Part shown: positions 12,501 to 24,516 of the stretch, piece by piece | How positions within the stretch are numbered: the stretch's first letter is position 1 | Layout: every line of letters starts with the position of its first letter | Assembly: GCA_038501625.1 (NCBI GenBank) | Contig: JAZAYU010000008.1 | Coordinates: 10,416,938-10,480,937, forward strand | From: Corbicula japonica | Lineage: Eukaryota; Mollusca; Bivalvia; Venerida; Cyrenidae | Direction: 5' to 3' | DNA: 64,000 nt | The notes under the pieces: generated by a model | The model's database searches: none | Told to the model about the DNA's origin: nothing | What the model saw: only the letters and a program-made list of their open reading frames with translations | Position numbers and translations under genes: made by a program

Positions 12501-12800
12501 CAATCTTTAAATAGGTTTATGGCCTTATTAATAGCTTCTAAATGTGTGAGATTTCTGTGATGGAAAGAAGTGAAAGCCTAACCTGAAGGTCTTTCAATTG
12601 TATACTTTGAAGCTTAAAAAATTTCCATTTAAAAATGCCATAAAACTACTGCACACTTGTGGGTCCTTGCTTTCAAGCACACTAGGAGGACTAGTGAAAT
12701 TGTGATCATGGATTTCAGGGTTTGTCATATCATAGAACTGTATCCTAGATCATAGATCCCGATGAAGATTCTTTGAATTGTTTCATTTTAAATCCACAAA

Positions 12801-14074
12801 TTAAGAGGCCGCAAACATTGCAAATGGCGAAAAGTGGATAAAATTTTAAAAATGAATTTTGGGGGAAATACTTATTGCCACCTAGATTTTAGTAAAGAAA
12901 TGTATTTAGCTAAGAATGTAGTTAATGTTTGCAAGCTCAATTTAGTCTAATTCGTGTTCTAATTACCAAGCACATACTAAAACAAAAGAAAAACCGTTTG
13001 CATGAGAACTCTGAAATTCATGGACAATATACCAAAGCAACTCCTACCTGAAATAAGTATATGCTGGTCTACAATGTTTAGTGCCAATTCGTCAAAATAA
13101 TGTTAGAGTTTTCAAGAGATTCAAGGAAAACTTACTTCCGGGTTTCTACTTTCGGTTTCGGTTTGAAGTCAAAATGTACTTCTTAAAATTTCTGACATTA
13201 TTTTGACAGATGACTGCAAAGTATTGTAAATAAGTGTTTAAGGTATCGCAAACATTGCAAATGGCAAAAACAGGCTAAAATTTCAAAAAATGAATTTTGG
13301 GGAAATACTTAGTGCCACCTAGATTTTAGTAAATAAATAGATTTAGCTATGGATGAAGTAAATGTTTGCAAGCTCAATTTAGTCTAATTCATGTTCTAAT
13401 TACCAAGTACATACTAAAACAAAAGAAAAACCATTTGCATGAGATCTCTGAAATTCATGAAAAATATACCAAAGCAACTCATACCTGAAATAAGTATATG
13501 CTGGTCTGCAATGTTTAGTGCCAATTTGTCAAAATAATGTTAGGGTTTTCAAGAAATTCAAGGAAAACTTACTTCCTACTTTCACTTTCTACTTTCACTT
13601 TGAACCAGGAAGTAAGATTTCCTTGAATTTCTTGAAAACCCTAACATTATTTTGACGAATTGGCACTAAGTGGCAATAAGTATTTCCCCCAATATTCATT
13701 TTTGAAATTTTAGCTAGTTTTTGCCATTTGCAATGTTTGCGACCTCTTAAGTGATACCTATATCATTTTTCTAGAAGTTTTAAACAGCCATTCCAGACTT
13801 CTTGTGCAAACGGTATTTCGTTTTTGTGTGTGTCTGTTCTATACATAGAACAGACAGAATTTTTTTTTCAAACAACTTGAGCATCCAAACTTAAATACAG
13901 CCACGTGACACAATATTTCTTCACTTTTATTGGTCTGCCAGTGGGAATTAATGTCGAGTTTTGAAAAGGTACATCAAACCGTGTCTTCAAACCGAAAGTA
14001 AAAACCCGGAAGTAAGTTTTCTTTTTTGAAATTTTAGCCACTTTTCACCATTTGCAATGTTTGTGACCCCTTAA
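12801..14074. mobile_element. Outer piggyBac-like foldback MITE with TTAA ends
   Basis: TTAA at 12801 is followed by GAGGCCGCAAACATTGCAAA. At the right end its inverse, TTTGCAATGTTTGTGACCCC, is followed by TTAA at 14071-14074. Inverted similarity extends inward through CTTACTTCCGGGTTT..GGTTTGAAG. A second copy of the family sits inside it (13238-13750). TTAA duplication is the hallmark of piggyBac-type transposition. No transposase frame. Confidence 0.75.
13238..13750. mobile_element. Inner piggyBac-like foldback MITE nested in the same family
   Basis: TTAA (13238-13241), then GGTATCGCAAACATTGCAAA; the right end TTTGCAATGTTTGCGACCTC is followed by TTAA (13747-13750). The arms pair over well more than 100 bp, including GAAATTCAAGGAAAACTTAC against its inverse near 13610, with about 190 bp extra in the left arm. 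Evidently a younger insertion of the family into an older member. Confidence 0.8.
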
Positions 14075-14109
14075 GGTCTGCATGAGATTTCTTTTGGGCT
14101 TTTGTCAGG

Positions 14110-14528
14110 AAAACAACAGAAGTTTATGATCCAAATATAAGTGTTTACCTAGAGCCATCACACAATGTTCTGGTCAAGAATCACTTGCTGGTCATTGCTG
14201 TAAAGCACACTAGGAAGCCTGGTGAAATTGTGATCATGGATTTCAAGGTTTGTCTGATCATAGAACTGTAATCCCAATGAATGGTGAGGAGTCTTTATAT
14301 GTCACAGACTTCGTGAAAGGCCAAACAATTTGCCGGTCATTCTGTCCTGTAAGAATGGACATTTTGCCGGACCAAAGGAAAATCTGCCAGACCGAAAAAA
14401 AAGACAGAGATATTGCAAATATTTTGTTTTGTCTTTTATTAGGTACATTTGTTTGAAATACTAACTTTCACCAATATCAGGGAAGGTTGCCAAATGATGT
14501 GCTGTTTGCCTTGAGCACCAAAGCTTAA
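14110..14528 (+). CDS. Last two exons of an unidentified gene (C-terminal about 61 residues)
   Basis: Exon 14110-14247 follows a TTTTGTCAG acceptor (one base completes the previous codon). It is open for 46 codons, including VYDPNISVYLEPSHNVLVK and PGEIVIMDFK, and is followed by GTTTGT. A 233-bp intron ends AATATCAG. Exon 14481-14528 then gives GRLPNDVLFALSTKA and TAA in the same phase. The alternating hydrophobic pattern could be beta-strands, for example of a beta-propeller, but I do not recognise the protein. No upstream exons were found, so this may be a real 3' end whose earlier exons I missed, or a relocated gene fragment. Partial copies lie at 10635 and 12655. Confidence 0.5.
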
Positions 14529-16739
14529 ACCCCAAAGAACCATTGATACCTCTTGTTGGACTGTCGGACCGTCCATGGCAAAATGTCGCCACAGATGTTT
14601 TTTTTACACTACGAGGTCAAGATTTTACGGATCTCAGCAGTTCAACGATTTTGCGATTACTTGGGAGGGGGATTTGCGCATATATTCTCATCTCCTCCGT
14701 AGTCGAATGGGTTGGCGGAATCATATTTTAAGATAGCAAAAATTATTTTGAAAACACATAAGCAGTCATGGAAAATCCGGCAACAGAATTACTTGAGTAC
14801 CGCACCACCCTTTGAACATGGGCACATTGGGTGAACATAAGTTATTCACCAGAAGAATTGTTAGTGGAAAGGAAAATAAGTCAATTTTTACAAATTTCTC
14901 TTAAACAGCAACGAGGGTGATCCATAAATTCGCGGAAAAGTGCTGTAATTTCATTAATTTTGTAAATGGAGCAGTGAAATTTAGCACAATTTAGATACAT
15001 CTATATCTATTGCCCAGTTAAAATATACCTATAATAAGGTATATAATACTAAGACCCAGTCACTATTGATACACAAAGCAACGGTCTTGATTCTGCAAAC
15101 TGATTATAAGTTAGAGAAGTGAAAACTTAATATCAATTTTGAGTTATGTCAATTCCTCTTCTGTGCAATTTTCTGAAGTAACAGTACTATAATAAACAAT
15201 TTAGAACACTTTTCCGCGTTTAAGTTGCCTTACCTCGGGCGGGGGCTGGAGGTGGAGGTGGAAGCATTTCAATGAACTAATTTCTTCGTCGAAAGAGAAA
15301 AGATTGTGAAAATCATTATAATAAAACAGCTACACCCCTAAAACCTTTTTTCTTTATGTGATCTGATATGTAATTCAGCAAGATATGTCGAAACCCGCCT
15401 TTTAAAGGTGCTAAGCCGAAGACTATGAACCTCCGCTCCCTCATATTATATGGGCCCTGATCTCTCCATTCCAGAAACACTAGATATTTGAACAAACGGT
15501 ATTTAATTTGATTGTTTTTTTACAAACATAGGAACATTGGTCGTTTGTTTTTATGTAAGCAACTAACTGATCGTCGGCGTACATATCAGCAACTTCCGTT
15601 TCGGGCAAATGTACGCTTATACGTACACTGTAGCGAACGTCAAGAAGAAGAAGAAGAAGAAGAAGACGTACACTGTGATATTTACCAAACGAATATCCAT
15701 TCTACCTTCAGATTACCCATGGTAAAACCTGAATCATCATTTCTAAGATACAACCTTCTAGGGATAGGTACACCCCAAATAAATGAATCAACAGAACTTT
15801 GCTGACAACACAAGGTTATTGCTATTCATGAAATTGTCATGCCAAAAAACAACAGAACACTTATATAATTTGTTGATTTCTCAACAATTGTTTTGTGACA
15901 TTTATAATGTGGATATTTACCTATTGATGATAAAAACACGTTTTACTTTAATGAAATATGATACGCTGGAACAATTTCATACACAAACAAGAATAAAATT
16001 GATGCAGAGCAGCAAATGGCGCAAATAATCATGTTTACAATAAGATAAGATAAGATAAGCAATTTAGAAAGAAAGAAGCATTCATGCACAACATAAACCA
16101 ATCTGATTAAAATCATCTCTAAAAATATTGATACATTTTGTTAGATCTGACTGGCGAGATTGAGCATTGATAACATGGGTCATGATTAAGATTTAGCCCA
16201 ACTAATTGTGCGCCAGACGGATTTTTTCTATATATACGATGTCCGCCCTTACATCTATAAAAAGTCAGTTTGTAAAATGGGTCTGTACTTGGAGTCGAAT
16301 TATTGAGACTTGGGTAAGATTTAGTATATTTATAGTTTCCGAAAGCATCACTGAGTCTTCTTCGACGATCAACAAGAGCCTGTTGAAAACCTCGAGTTAA
16401 TAGAAATGGTCGTCAAGGATTTTACTTTTTTCCAGAAAGATTATTAAAATACTCGATTCCGCGTTTTATTGTATGTTTATAACATGCCGCACTGAATATA
16501 ACTGAAGCACGGAATCTGTATCTGTATCTGCCATATACTCCAAACCCTCTATACAGAGTATTATGTGGAGTGCGCTGTCAGAAACTTTAGGAGTAATATT
16601 AAATGATAATGTTTTGGGGAGGTTATTTTCATAGGTGTTTGGGTTGGTTTCTGTACCTGCACAGTTATAAAAATGCCATAGATATTAAATTACGGAAGTC
16701 TGGTGTGGTTTGCAGGCAAGTTGCTTTGCCCAGGGTGCT
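14529..16739. other. Stretch without recognisable genes
   Basis: Unique-looking AT-rich sequence. Small features only: a (GAA)n microsatellite at about 15640-15665 and a short GATAA run near 16040-16060. A short G-rich patch lies near 15240-15265. Confidence 0.5.
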
Positions 16740-17293
16740 ACAATAAAAGATGAATGATGGATGTTCATTGAATGACGAAGAACAAATGATCTGATTGGGG
16801 TGATGGATGAGGTGATGATAGTGGATGATGATCATTTGTAGCACTCTGGTTAGAAGCAGTGGCTGTACAGCTTGGCCTTGAATAAGGCCAGGCTGTCCGC
16901 CTGAGCAATGTCTGGTGGTAGACTGTTCCAGATCTTTGCTGTACGTGGAAAGAACGATTGCATGTGTCCATCAATCCTGGAGAAGGGGATACTATATCTG
17001 TGCCTCTGTGTATGGTGTATATAGTGTGGGAATGGTATCCTTACTAGGTTGTGTTTGATCTTGTAGAACATACATAATGAAGTAACTTTACGGCGCGTTT
17101 CTAGGGTTGGTAAGTTGATCTTTCTTAGAAGGTTAGTAATACTACTGGTATATTTGTAGTCGTTCAGTATAAATCTTACTGCGCGATGTTGTACCATTTC
17201 AATCTGGTTAATGTATTTCTTTGCCAGGGGTCCCAGACGGAGGCGCAATACTCCAAACATGGAATGGATACGGAACATACCGGAATTTAACAC
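16740..17293 (-). mobile_element. 5'-truncated, frameshifted non-LTR retrotransposon 3' end
   Basis: The minus-strand frame ending at the stop at 16850 encodes the C-terminal tail typical of CR1/Jockey-group LINE reverse transcriptase polypeptides, with QHRAVRFILNDY, LETRRKVTSLCMFYKI and FFPRTAKIWNSLPPDI. A neighbouring frame around 17215-17280 carries the expected upstream motif LEYCASVWDPW, so a frameshift lies near 17210. The catalytic RT core is absent. The tail after the stop is rich in ATCATC/TCATCC. An inactive insertion remnant. Confidence 0.8.
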
Positions 17294-20200
17294 ATATCGA
17301 TATTAACAATTACTTCCCCTTTTTACTTTACTCCATTTGTGTCAAACGCACCGCGTAAGTTGTATTTGTAGATAATGATTGTCTTTTTATATTGATAGTT
17401 CTATGATCTTATTTTCATGTTGACTTTTTGTATGATTTTCATAGCAGGGGCGGATAGAGGATTTCAGCAAGACGGGTTCAACTCGGCGAGTCGTCTTTTT
17501 AACAGCGTCAATTTGCAACTGAGCTAAAACATCAGTCCTTCGGACACGTCCAGGGTTCTCAATAAATAATGTTTGTAAAAGGCCCCAATGAATTTTAAGA
17601 GTCCTAGCTAATCAAGGTGGTCCCCAGGCCTGCTCCCTGAAAATTTTGAAAATTTATATGCCAAGTCCTGCATTCTGTTGTATTTTGTGGGAATTTAATA
17701 GCAGGTTTTGAACTACTCCTTCACAGGGTTTCCCCCAGGTCTTTTTTGCTAGTCGCATGGGACAAGCCATTATTTCAGGACCCAATTTGTGACATGCCAT
17801 AATTTGTCCGACATGCCTTATCTCCAGCAGCGACTTGTGAACCTGTTGATTGCATTATCAGTATGAAAACTCTCAATTCTAAATAAACAAGAGACAGCTG
17901 ATCGCACCGATAATTGACAGCGTCACCAGCTTTACCAGTTAACCAATCTGTAACAAGAACTGATAAGTTAAACGTATGTCGGCTCTGCCCACATATTGGC
18001 GATAGTTGATTATGACTGCATGTGAAATTTATCTTAGCGGAATCACTTGACTGTAATCAGAACAAAACTTAAGAAAAATGAGAACAAAACTTTAGAAAAA
18101 TGACTCTTCTCCCATATGACCATTTCGAGCAAACAATCAGTTTCTGTAAGGAACTAAAGCATCCATTTTTTTTATAATATCTACGGAAAATATAACTTTC
18201 TGACATCTTGATTATTCCGTAAAATAGCAATAGGCCGATCGGTCTCTGACGAAATTCAACAACAGCAACAAAGCCATTTTTATTTCGATAGAATCGAAAA
18301 CAAAATGACCTAGACCCTGACATTGTTTTCAGAACATTGTTTTTTTGATCTTATAACATCCCCGGAACAAAAGAGAAACACTTGCAACACATTTTAAATC
18401 CAAATTACGCTGTAACATCCAGCAAACATTCAATATTGTCATATGCCGATGTGAAAGTTTTACAGAAGATCAATTTCTTAAATTAAATTAAAAACAACTT
18501 CAGAAGCCAGTTATACTTTTTCTTTCTAGACATATTGCAGTTAAAATGATCGATTTTATTACGTTTGTTTGGCAAACGGGACAACTGTACGATAATTTTT
18601 TTTTGTTAGGCATTCAATGTATCAGAGAAAGCATGGCGCATCAAGATTGTGTAAATAATACAAGTTTTACTTCTTATCAAAAAGCGCAAGTTATCATTCG
18701 CGGTCCTTTTGTTCTTTGAGAAAGCAAGACGCATCATTTCTTTTTAATAAGTAAATTATACTAGTTTTAATTGCAATATAAGAGAAGAAGGTGTTATTCG
18801 CAGTCCTTTTGTTCTGTATTTGAGAAGAAACGGCACTTACGGAAAAAGAGCGAGGTTCGTGCAAGTTTTGCCGATCGTGAAAAAAAGGAGGTAATAAGAG
18901 GTGCAACTGTGTAGTTTCCACCTTTTACTGAAAAAAGCTTTTAGTTTTCCTGAAACATCTTTATAACAACAAATAAGCGCATTATATTGTAATTTCCATT
19001 TATTTTGCTTTTTGTGTTCATAAATATTTCTAATTGATATTAGATCTAATTATAAATGATCGGATCTGATTTAATAGAATTAGTATTCCTGTTCAGTTTT
19101 GAAAAGCATTAGATTTTGTAGTGTAAGAAGTTAATTTACGACTTTTCAATCTTTGTTATAAATATGTTAACCTACAACAGCAAAGTGTGTGTGAAGACAG
19201 AGTTTATATGTAACACACTTATTATTAACATGTATGTCATTTAAAAGGCTTGAAATGAATAAAGCCATTTAAGAATCAAAACAAACTTTAATTTTTCATG
19301 TATTTATTAAAATGAGAAGCAAAACTGATATATACACAACTGAAATCTGAAAATTAAACAGCGTGTTATAGCGCACAGGGATTAAGCTAGGAGCAAATTT
19401 TAGGGAGAAGTGACTTCTCCCTCCTGGAAATTTAGGGAGAAGTTTTCAGAAACAGGGAGAAGTGACCAACGCGGTCGGTCGGGTTTTAACCAAATAGCTC
19501 TTATTTTCTCTTATAAATACACCCATACATGTATATTATAAAACAACAGTACTGATTATTTAATCTATTTTATTGTACAAAAAATGACAATAATAAATAT
19601 GGCAAGGTATTCCTGTGGCAGAAAATGTAAATTTGCCTTGGCACTTTGGACAGCAACCCCACTTTTTTCCACTGAAACATGTCTAGCAGTCTGCATCTGT
19701 TGCTGGAACTTGCATCATCAACAGAGGTCTTGTGTTCTACAATATAAAAAAAATACCAGTTGTAAATATATTGGAGGCCTGACTATCAGACACAAATCAC
19801 TTATTTATCATTTATTTTATTTTAGCATCATAATTCACAAATGGAAATTCAGTCTGTCAATTTTCCTGAAATTATTTTGGTGTTTTAGGGGAATTATAAG
19901 GTTTTTATAATTAAAATTACTCCTGTGTGATTATTTTGTCATATTTTCTCGTAAAAATCAATTCTCACCTTTCTGTAATTATTTTACTAGCTGACATCAT
20001 CTGGAGATGTCTTCCTTCAATCAGGTATCGAGTCAGCGAACAAATCACACAAAAGGTCCATTACATTATTAATTTCTCCCAGTCTGATCATAGACAGTCA
20101 TCTTAATCCAATTATCACCTCATACAGGTTCTCAAAGTCCCATAAAACTCGCAATTCACTGTCAAATTAACAAGCTGTCATTTTCAACATCCGGGTAACT

Positions 20201-20874
20201 TACATCATTATCGCTTAGGTCATTTACAATAAGAAAATGCTGCAGACTAACGAGAGATTTTATTGGTTTATTCTGTATACACCAGGGAATAAAAATCTCA
20301 TTTGGTGAAGACTGATTAGGTAATCAGGTCGAATTTGTTTACGACATGTGTTTGTCAATGTTTATAATTGAGCAAGTGAGCATTTGGGGGATTATTGGCA
20401 GGTGTTTGATTGTTCCCTCAGGCAAATTCAACAGGAAATCGAGGGCGAAGTGAACTTCGCTTTTCTATGCAAATAAAGCGAAGTCAGGCTGTTCTGGGCG
20501 CCTTCTTCGCCCGAATCGCCTTGATTCGTGATCCCTGGGCCGCGTGACAAAACGGATAAAATCAGTCTATGCTGCGACGACCTTTCCTGAAATCCTGGGG
20601 AAACCCTACTTCATACTTGATTTTAACTATTTCCTTTTGAGCAGTTGTGATGCAATTATAAGCACTCAAATCCAAATACTCTGCCTCATTATTTTAGTCT
20701 AGATATGCGACTTATAATTTTTCAACTAAATAAGTTGTTAAAGAAAAAAAACTGCTCGAAATGGCCGAGTTCAGGGTTCCCAGTTTCTGGTCAATACTTT
20801 CGCCAGTTGGAAAATGTTGAAGACATTTCAGATGCACTAATAACTGTATGTGGTGGGATGGGGTTTAGAGAGAA
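17294..20874. other. Gene-free stretch with weak repeats
   Basis: No coding frame with recognisable content. About two 110-bp direct repeats lie near 18620-18830 (both contain CAGTCCTTTTGTTCT or CGGTCCTTTTGTTCT). CAGGGATTA at 19375 faces TGATCCCTG near 20535, a possible TIR pair about 1.17 kb apart, but I see no target duplication. GCGAAGT-rich short palindromes occur near 20440-20510. Confidence 0.35.
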
Positions 20875-20879
20875 AATCA

Positions 20880-23851
20880 CACCGAGTCCAATCGTTCAGT
20901 ATAGGTCCCAGGAGGAGAACGCATGGATAGACCGCTTTTTCAGGAGGGAATTGGGTACTGTGGTCAGTAAATCGTCTCGCATTTCTTTGAAAATTCATAT
21001 TTCAGATAAAGATATGGCCTATGCTGATCTCCTATATATACTCTAACCAATGGTCATCTCACATCCGCCAAACTTTCGGTATCTTCTGAGAACATTCTCC
21101 ACAACTGCACTAGAAAATCGCAAAAAATGGCAAAATCACTCTTTAAAAGCTAATAATTTGATAATTAAACAAAGTTCTGAGCATTGGTTTCGTTCTAAAC
21201 ATTCGTTTAACACTTGTCTTCATGTGTCATAAGCCTCAACTATTTTAAAGTCGTTTTAGAAGGATTTAGACCACAAGTTATAAAATTTTCAAAATGAACG
21301 CATGGGTAGAAGTTTTCATCAATTTTCCAAATGAACGCATGGACAGGAGGCATTTTAGAAATCCACGTTTTTTCGTGAATAACCCACATTAAATCGACTT
21401 TTTGACTGTTATATTTCACAATACTTCATTCTGAATTGCTAAAATATCATTTAGATCGGTCTCTAGTTTCGTATCGGTAATAAGCGATACCATAGGGCCT
21501 ATATAGTTTTTGAGATTAACTTGGAATTATTCATCATGCAAACGAAACTTCTGACATCTCATAATAACTGATACGCTTCCCACGATGATTCATTATTCTC
21601 TGCTTCAGATGTAAACTTTTTATAATCATTTATATTGATACAAAAAACAAGAAACACTAATGTTACAGTATTAACTTCATGAATAACTCCCCTTTTTCTA
21701 ACCTCCGCCATTTGTAATATTTAGGAAGAATTGAAAAAAAAATATTATAGTTGCTTTGATCAAGTTTCAATTAATATATGCGACATCTTTTTACAGTTTT
21801 ATAGTTCACTTTTATTGCACTATCTCTAGTTGTACGTAAATTAGAAAATGACTTGCATTTAATCAAATGCAGATGATAATCTTGTGCCCGACATTCGAAC
21901 CTGAGTGATATTTGACCCGGCATATTTGAAATGTATACATTGATCATTGATCTCAAATCTATCACTTAAACTGAAAAACTTGTATTAATATTAATGGATG
22001 ACGAAGTGTCAAGAGCAGTGGCAGGAATTATAGGTGTATCTGTGCGAGCTGTTGGGGCAGAAGGTTTGTAAGATCGTTTCCTTTTATTTATTATGTTATT
22101 TTAATTAAATGATAATTGATATTTGTATATGATAATATAATATTTTAAATGTTCTTTGTAGACCAAAATCTTGTGTTTGAAGGTCTAGAGGTACTGAAGT
22201 ACTGTAAACAACAATTAACAGATACTAACATTTTTACTGTTGTTCTTTGTATTTCTATATACATTCAACCAAAGTTCTAATTGGTCATCAACTGTATATG
22301 TTTACAATGTATGCTAGTTTCGTTTCTTCCCTACGTCAAAAGAGAATGTGGAAAGAACTGTTTTGTCTTGAAATCAATTTTCTAATGTCTTTTTAATCTT
22401 TATTGAGTGTTTTCTTTAATGAATCCAACACCATTTACTTACACCGCCGGGTCAAAATTAGAACAGTCTTTAATTAAAAGGGAGGTAAATTAAAAATTTG
22501 ATACTTTGATATGGATTTATTTAAACAAATGCGCTGTTGATTAATAAGTGTTTATGTTTTTCCTACTAATGAGGGGTCCTATTAAAACAAAACAAGAAAT
22601 TAAGAGCAAATTTCTGTTTGCTTGACCTTTTAGTGCAAGAAATGCATTTTTAGCAAAATTAAGGATAACTCTCGCCAAACTGTTCCGAAGTCAATTATTA
22701 CAAGATTAAAAGTTACGTTGAAGACTCTTATTGGCATATGATCATAAATAAGCAGTGAATTCAGTGTCTTTCTAATAAATAGATAAGGACAAAAAGTGAC
22801 CAATTAGAACTTTGGTTGAGTGTAGTTTCAGTATAAAATTATGATAACATTTGCATTATGACCTTAAATAATGAGTATATTCAACAGTATAATCAATTAC
22901 ACAAAGAAATATTACTTGGTTTTACTTGGCACCTACCCTAGTGCGAAATTTAAACCGGCGCGAAATATATTGATGCAACACTAGAGGTCATGTTTCTGAT
23001 GTTTATTCTCAATGGGGAAAATTTTCAAATACAGCTTTCGATGGGTTTCAGGTTTGGAAGGAGGATTTTTCAGTTCAATCCTGAACTTAAATAGTCAATC
23101 TTTGTTATAAAATTCAAATGAAAGAAGTAAAAATCGTACATTTTTTAAGACAGTTATCTCGTTTCTAGTTACAGTGTCAGACGTTTCGTTTGCATGATGA
23201 ATAATTCCAAGTTAATCTCAAAAACTATATAGGCCCTATTGTATCGCTAATAAACGATACGAAACTAGAGACCGATCTAAATGATATTTTAGCAATTCAG
23301 AATGAAGTATTGTGAAATATAACAGTCAAAATGTCGATTTAATGTGGGTTATTCACGAAAAAACGTGGATTTCTAAAATGCCTCCTGCCCATGCGTTCAT
23401 TTGGAAAATTGATGAAAACTTCTACCCATGCGTTCATTTTGAAAATTTTCTAACTTGTGGTCTAAGTCCTCCTAAAACGACTTTAAAATAGTTGAGGCTT
23501 ATGACACATGAAGACAAGTGTTAAACGAATCTTTAGAACGAAACAAATGCTCAGAACTTTGTTTAATTATCAAATTATTGGCTTTTAAAGAGTGATTTTG
23601 CCATTTTTTGCGATTTTCTAGCGCAGTTGTGGAGAATGTTCTCAGAAGATACCGAAAGTTTGGCGGATGTGAAATGACCATTGTTTAGAGTATTTATAGG
23701 AGATCAGCATAGGCCATATCTTTATCTGAAATATGAATTTTCAAAGAAATGCGAGACAATTTACTGACCACAGTACCCAATTCCCTCCTGAAAAAGCGGT
23801 CTATCCATGCGTTCTCCTCCTGGGACCTATACTGAACGATTGGACTCGGTG
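20880..23851. mobile_element. Element with 676-bp inverted arms, CAC..GTG ends and 5-bp AATCA target duplication
   Basis: 20881-21556 and 23175-23850 are inverted copies of equal length with only scattered differences. The outermost bases are CACCGAGTCC on both sides, and AATCA flanks the element at 20875-20879 and 23852-23856. The 1.6-kb centre has no transposase frame and holds another inserted MITE (22262-22822). Short open frames in the arms simply mirror each other and are not evidence of a gene. Superfamily unresolved. Confidence 0.8.
22262..22822. mobile_element. TA-flanked MITE nested in the long inverted-repeat element
   Basis: TIRs of about 26 bp, CATTCAACCAAAGTTCTAAT on the left and its inverse ending GGTTGAGTG on the right, with TA at 22260-22261 and 22823-22824. 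561 bp, no ORF. The TA duplication suggests mobilisation by a Tc1/mariner-type transposase. Confidence 0.75.
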
Positions 23852-24516
23852 AATCAGCTGTGAGATACTTTTGGTTTCCTACTGAACAAAAAATATCATT
23901 ATCTTTTGTATAATTTTGCATAAAACAAATTTATGAACATTAATGTGCCCAGTCCATAGTCAACTTTTAAAAGTGATGGCTTTACTGTAATAGTAAAGTA
24001 AACACTGAGTATAGAGAAAAAACATCCGATTTCTTTTACTCTCCGATATTATACGTTGACGTGGAGCATCTTTATCGAAGTAAAGAAATTGGAGGGTTAC
24101 TTGAGTTTGTTTATAAATGCATTTTAAACAGCTTAACTACCATAAATATTAAGAACCTTCCTCTCTAGGTATCAGAACTCGGTGAATAATCCGCTGGCTT
24201 CCATCCCAGTCCTGTCATAATTTGTCGGAATATTAAAATATCTTGTTTTCGTGAACTTAAAATGTTGAATTAGTGTATAAGAAGTCTCATAATCAAGTAA
24301 TATAGTTTTAGTTAGAAATAATTTGGATCGGCGTAGGATATAAAGCATGTTAATGCCAGGGATTTTTTTACTTTTGAATGCTTTATTTCATGAACAGCGT
24401 GAATTTTATTCCCTACTGAAGCACTGACCAATTAAAGCAGAAACAAATGTGTAAAGGTTTTGGTACTAAAATGCTGGAATGACATTGGCGCACCCGGCAT
24501 ATTTTTGAGGATTTTT

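Larger units (their letters stand above)
11620..12745 (+). repeat. Tandem duplication, copy 2
   Basis: Second copy of the 9880-10720 block. It is longer because it holds an extra family A MITE (11691-11925) besides the one shared with copy 1 (12269-12500). It ends in a fragment of the orphan exon found at 14110. Confidence 0.7.

Noticed and set aside
10695..14456. Two similar ORFs starting at about 10695 and 14250
   Set aside because: They begin in the intron after the orphan exon and are alike only because that region is duplicated. The exon is in a different position.
14543..14731. Open frame of 62 codons with a hydrophobic end
   Set aside because: No recognisable motif, no splice sites that extend it, and it follows a stop codon of the orphan exons by 15 bases. 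Likely chance.
19372..20541. Possible hAT element bounded by CAGGGATTA and TGATCCCTG
   Set aside because: Only nine terminal bases match and the 8-bp flanks differ, so I do not call it.
21050..23681. Two 60-residue frames with nearly the same sequence on opposite strands
   Set aside because: They lie in the inverted arms of one element and mirror each other. No domain and no start context sets them apart.
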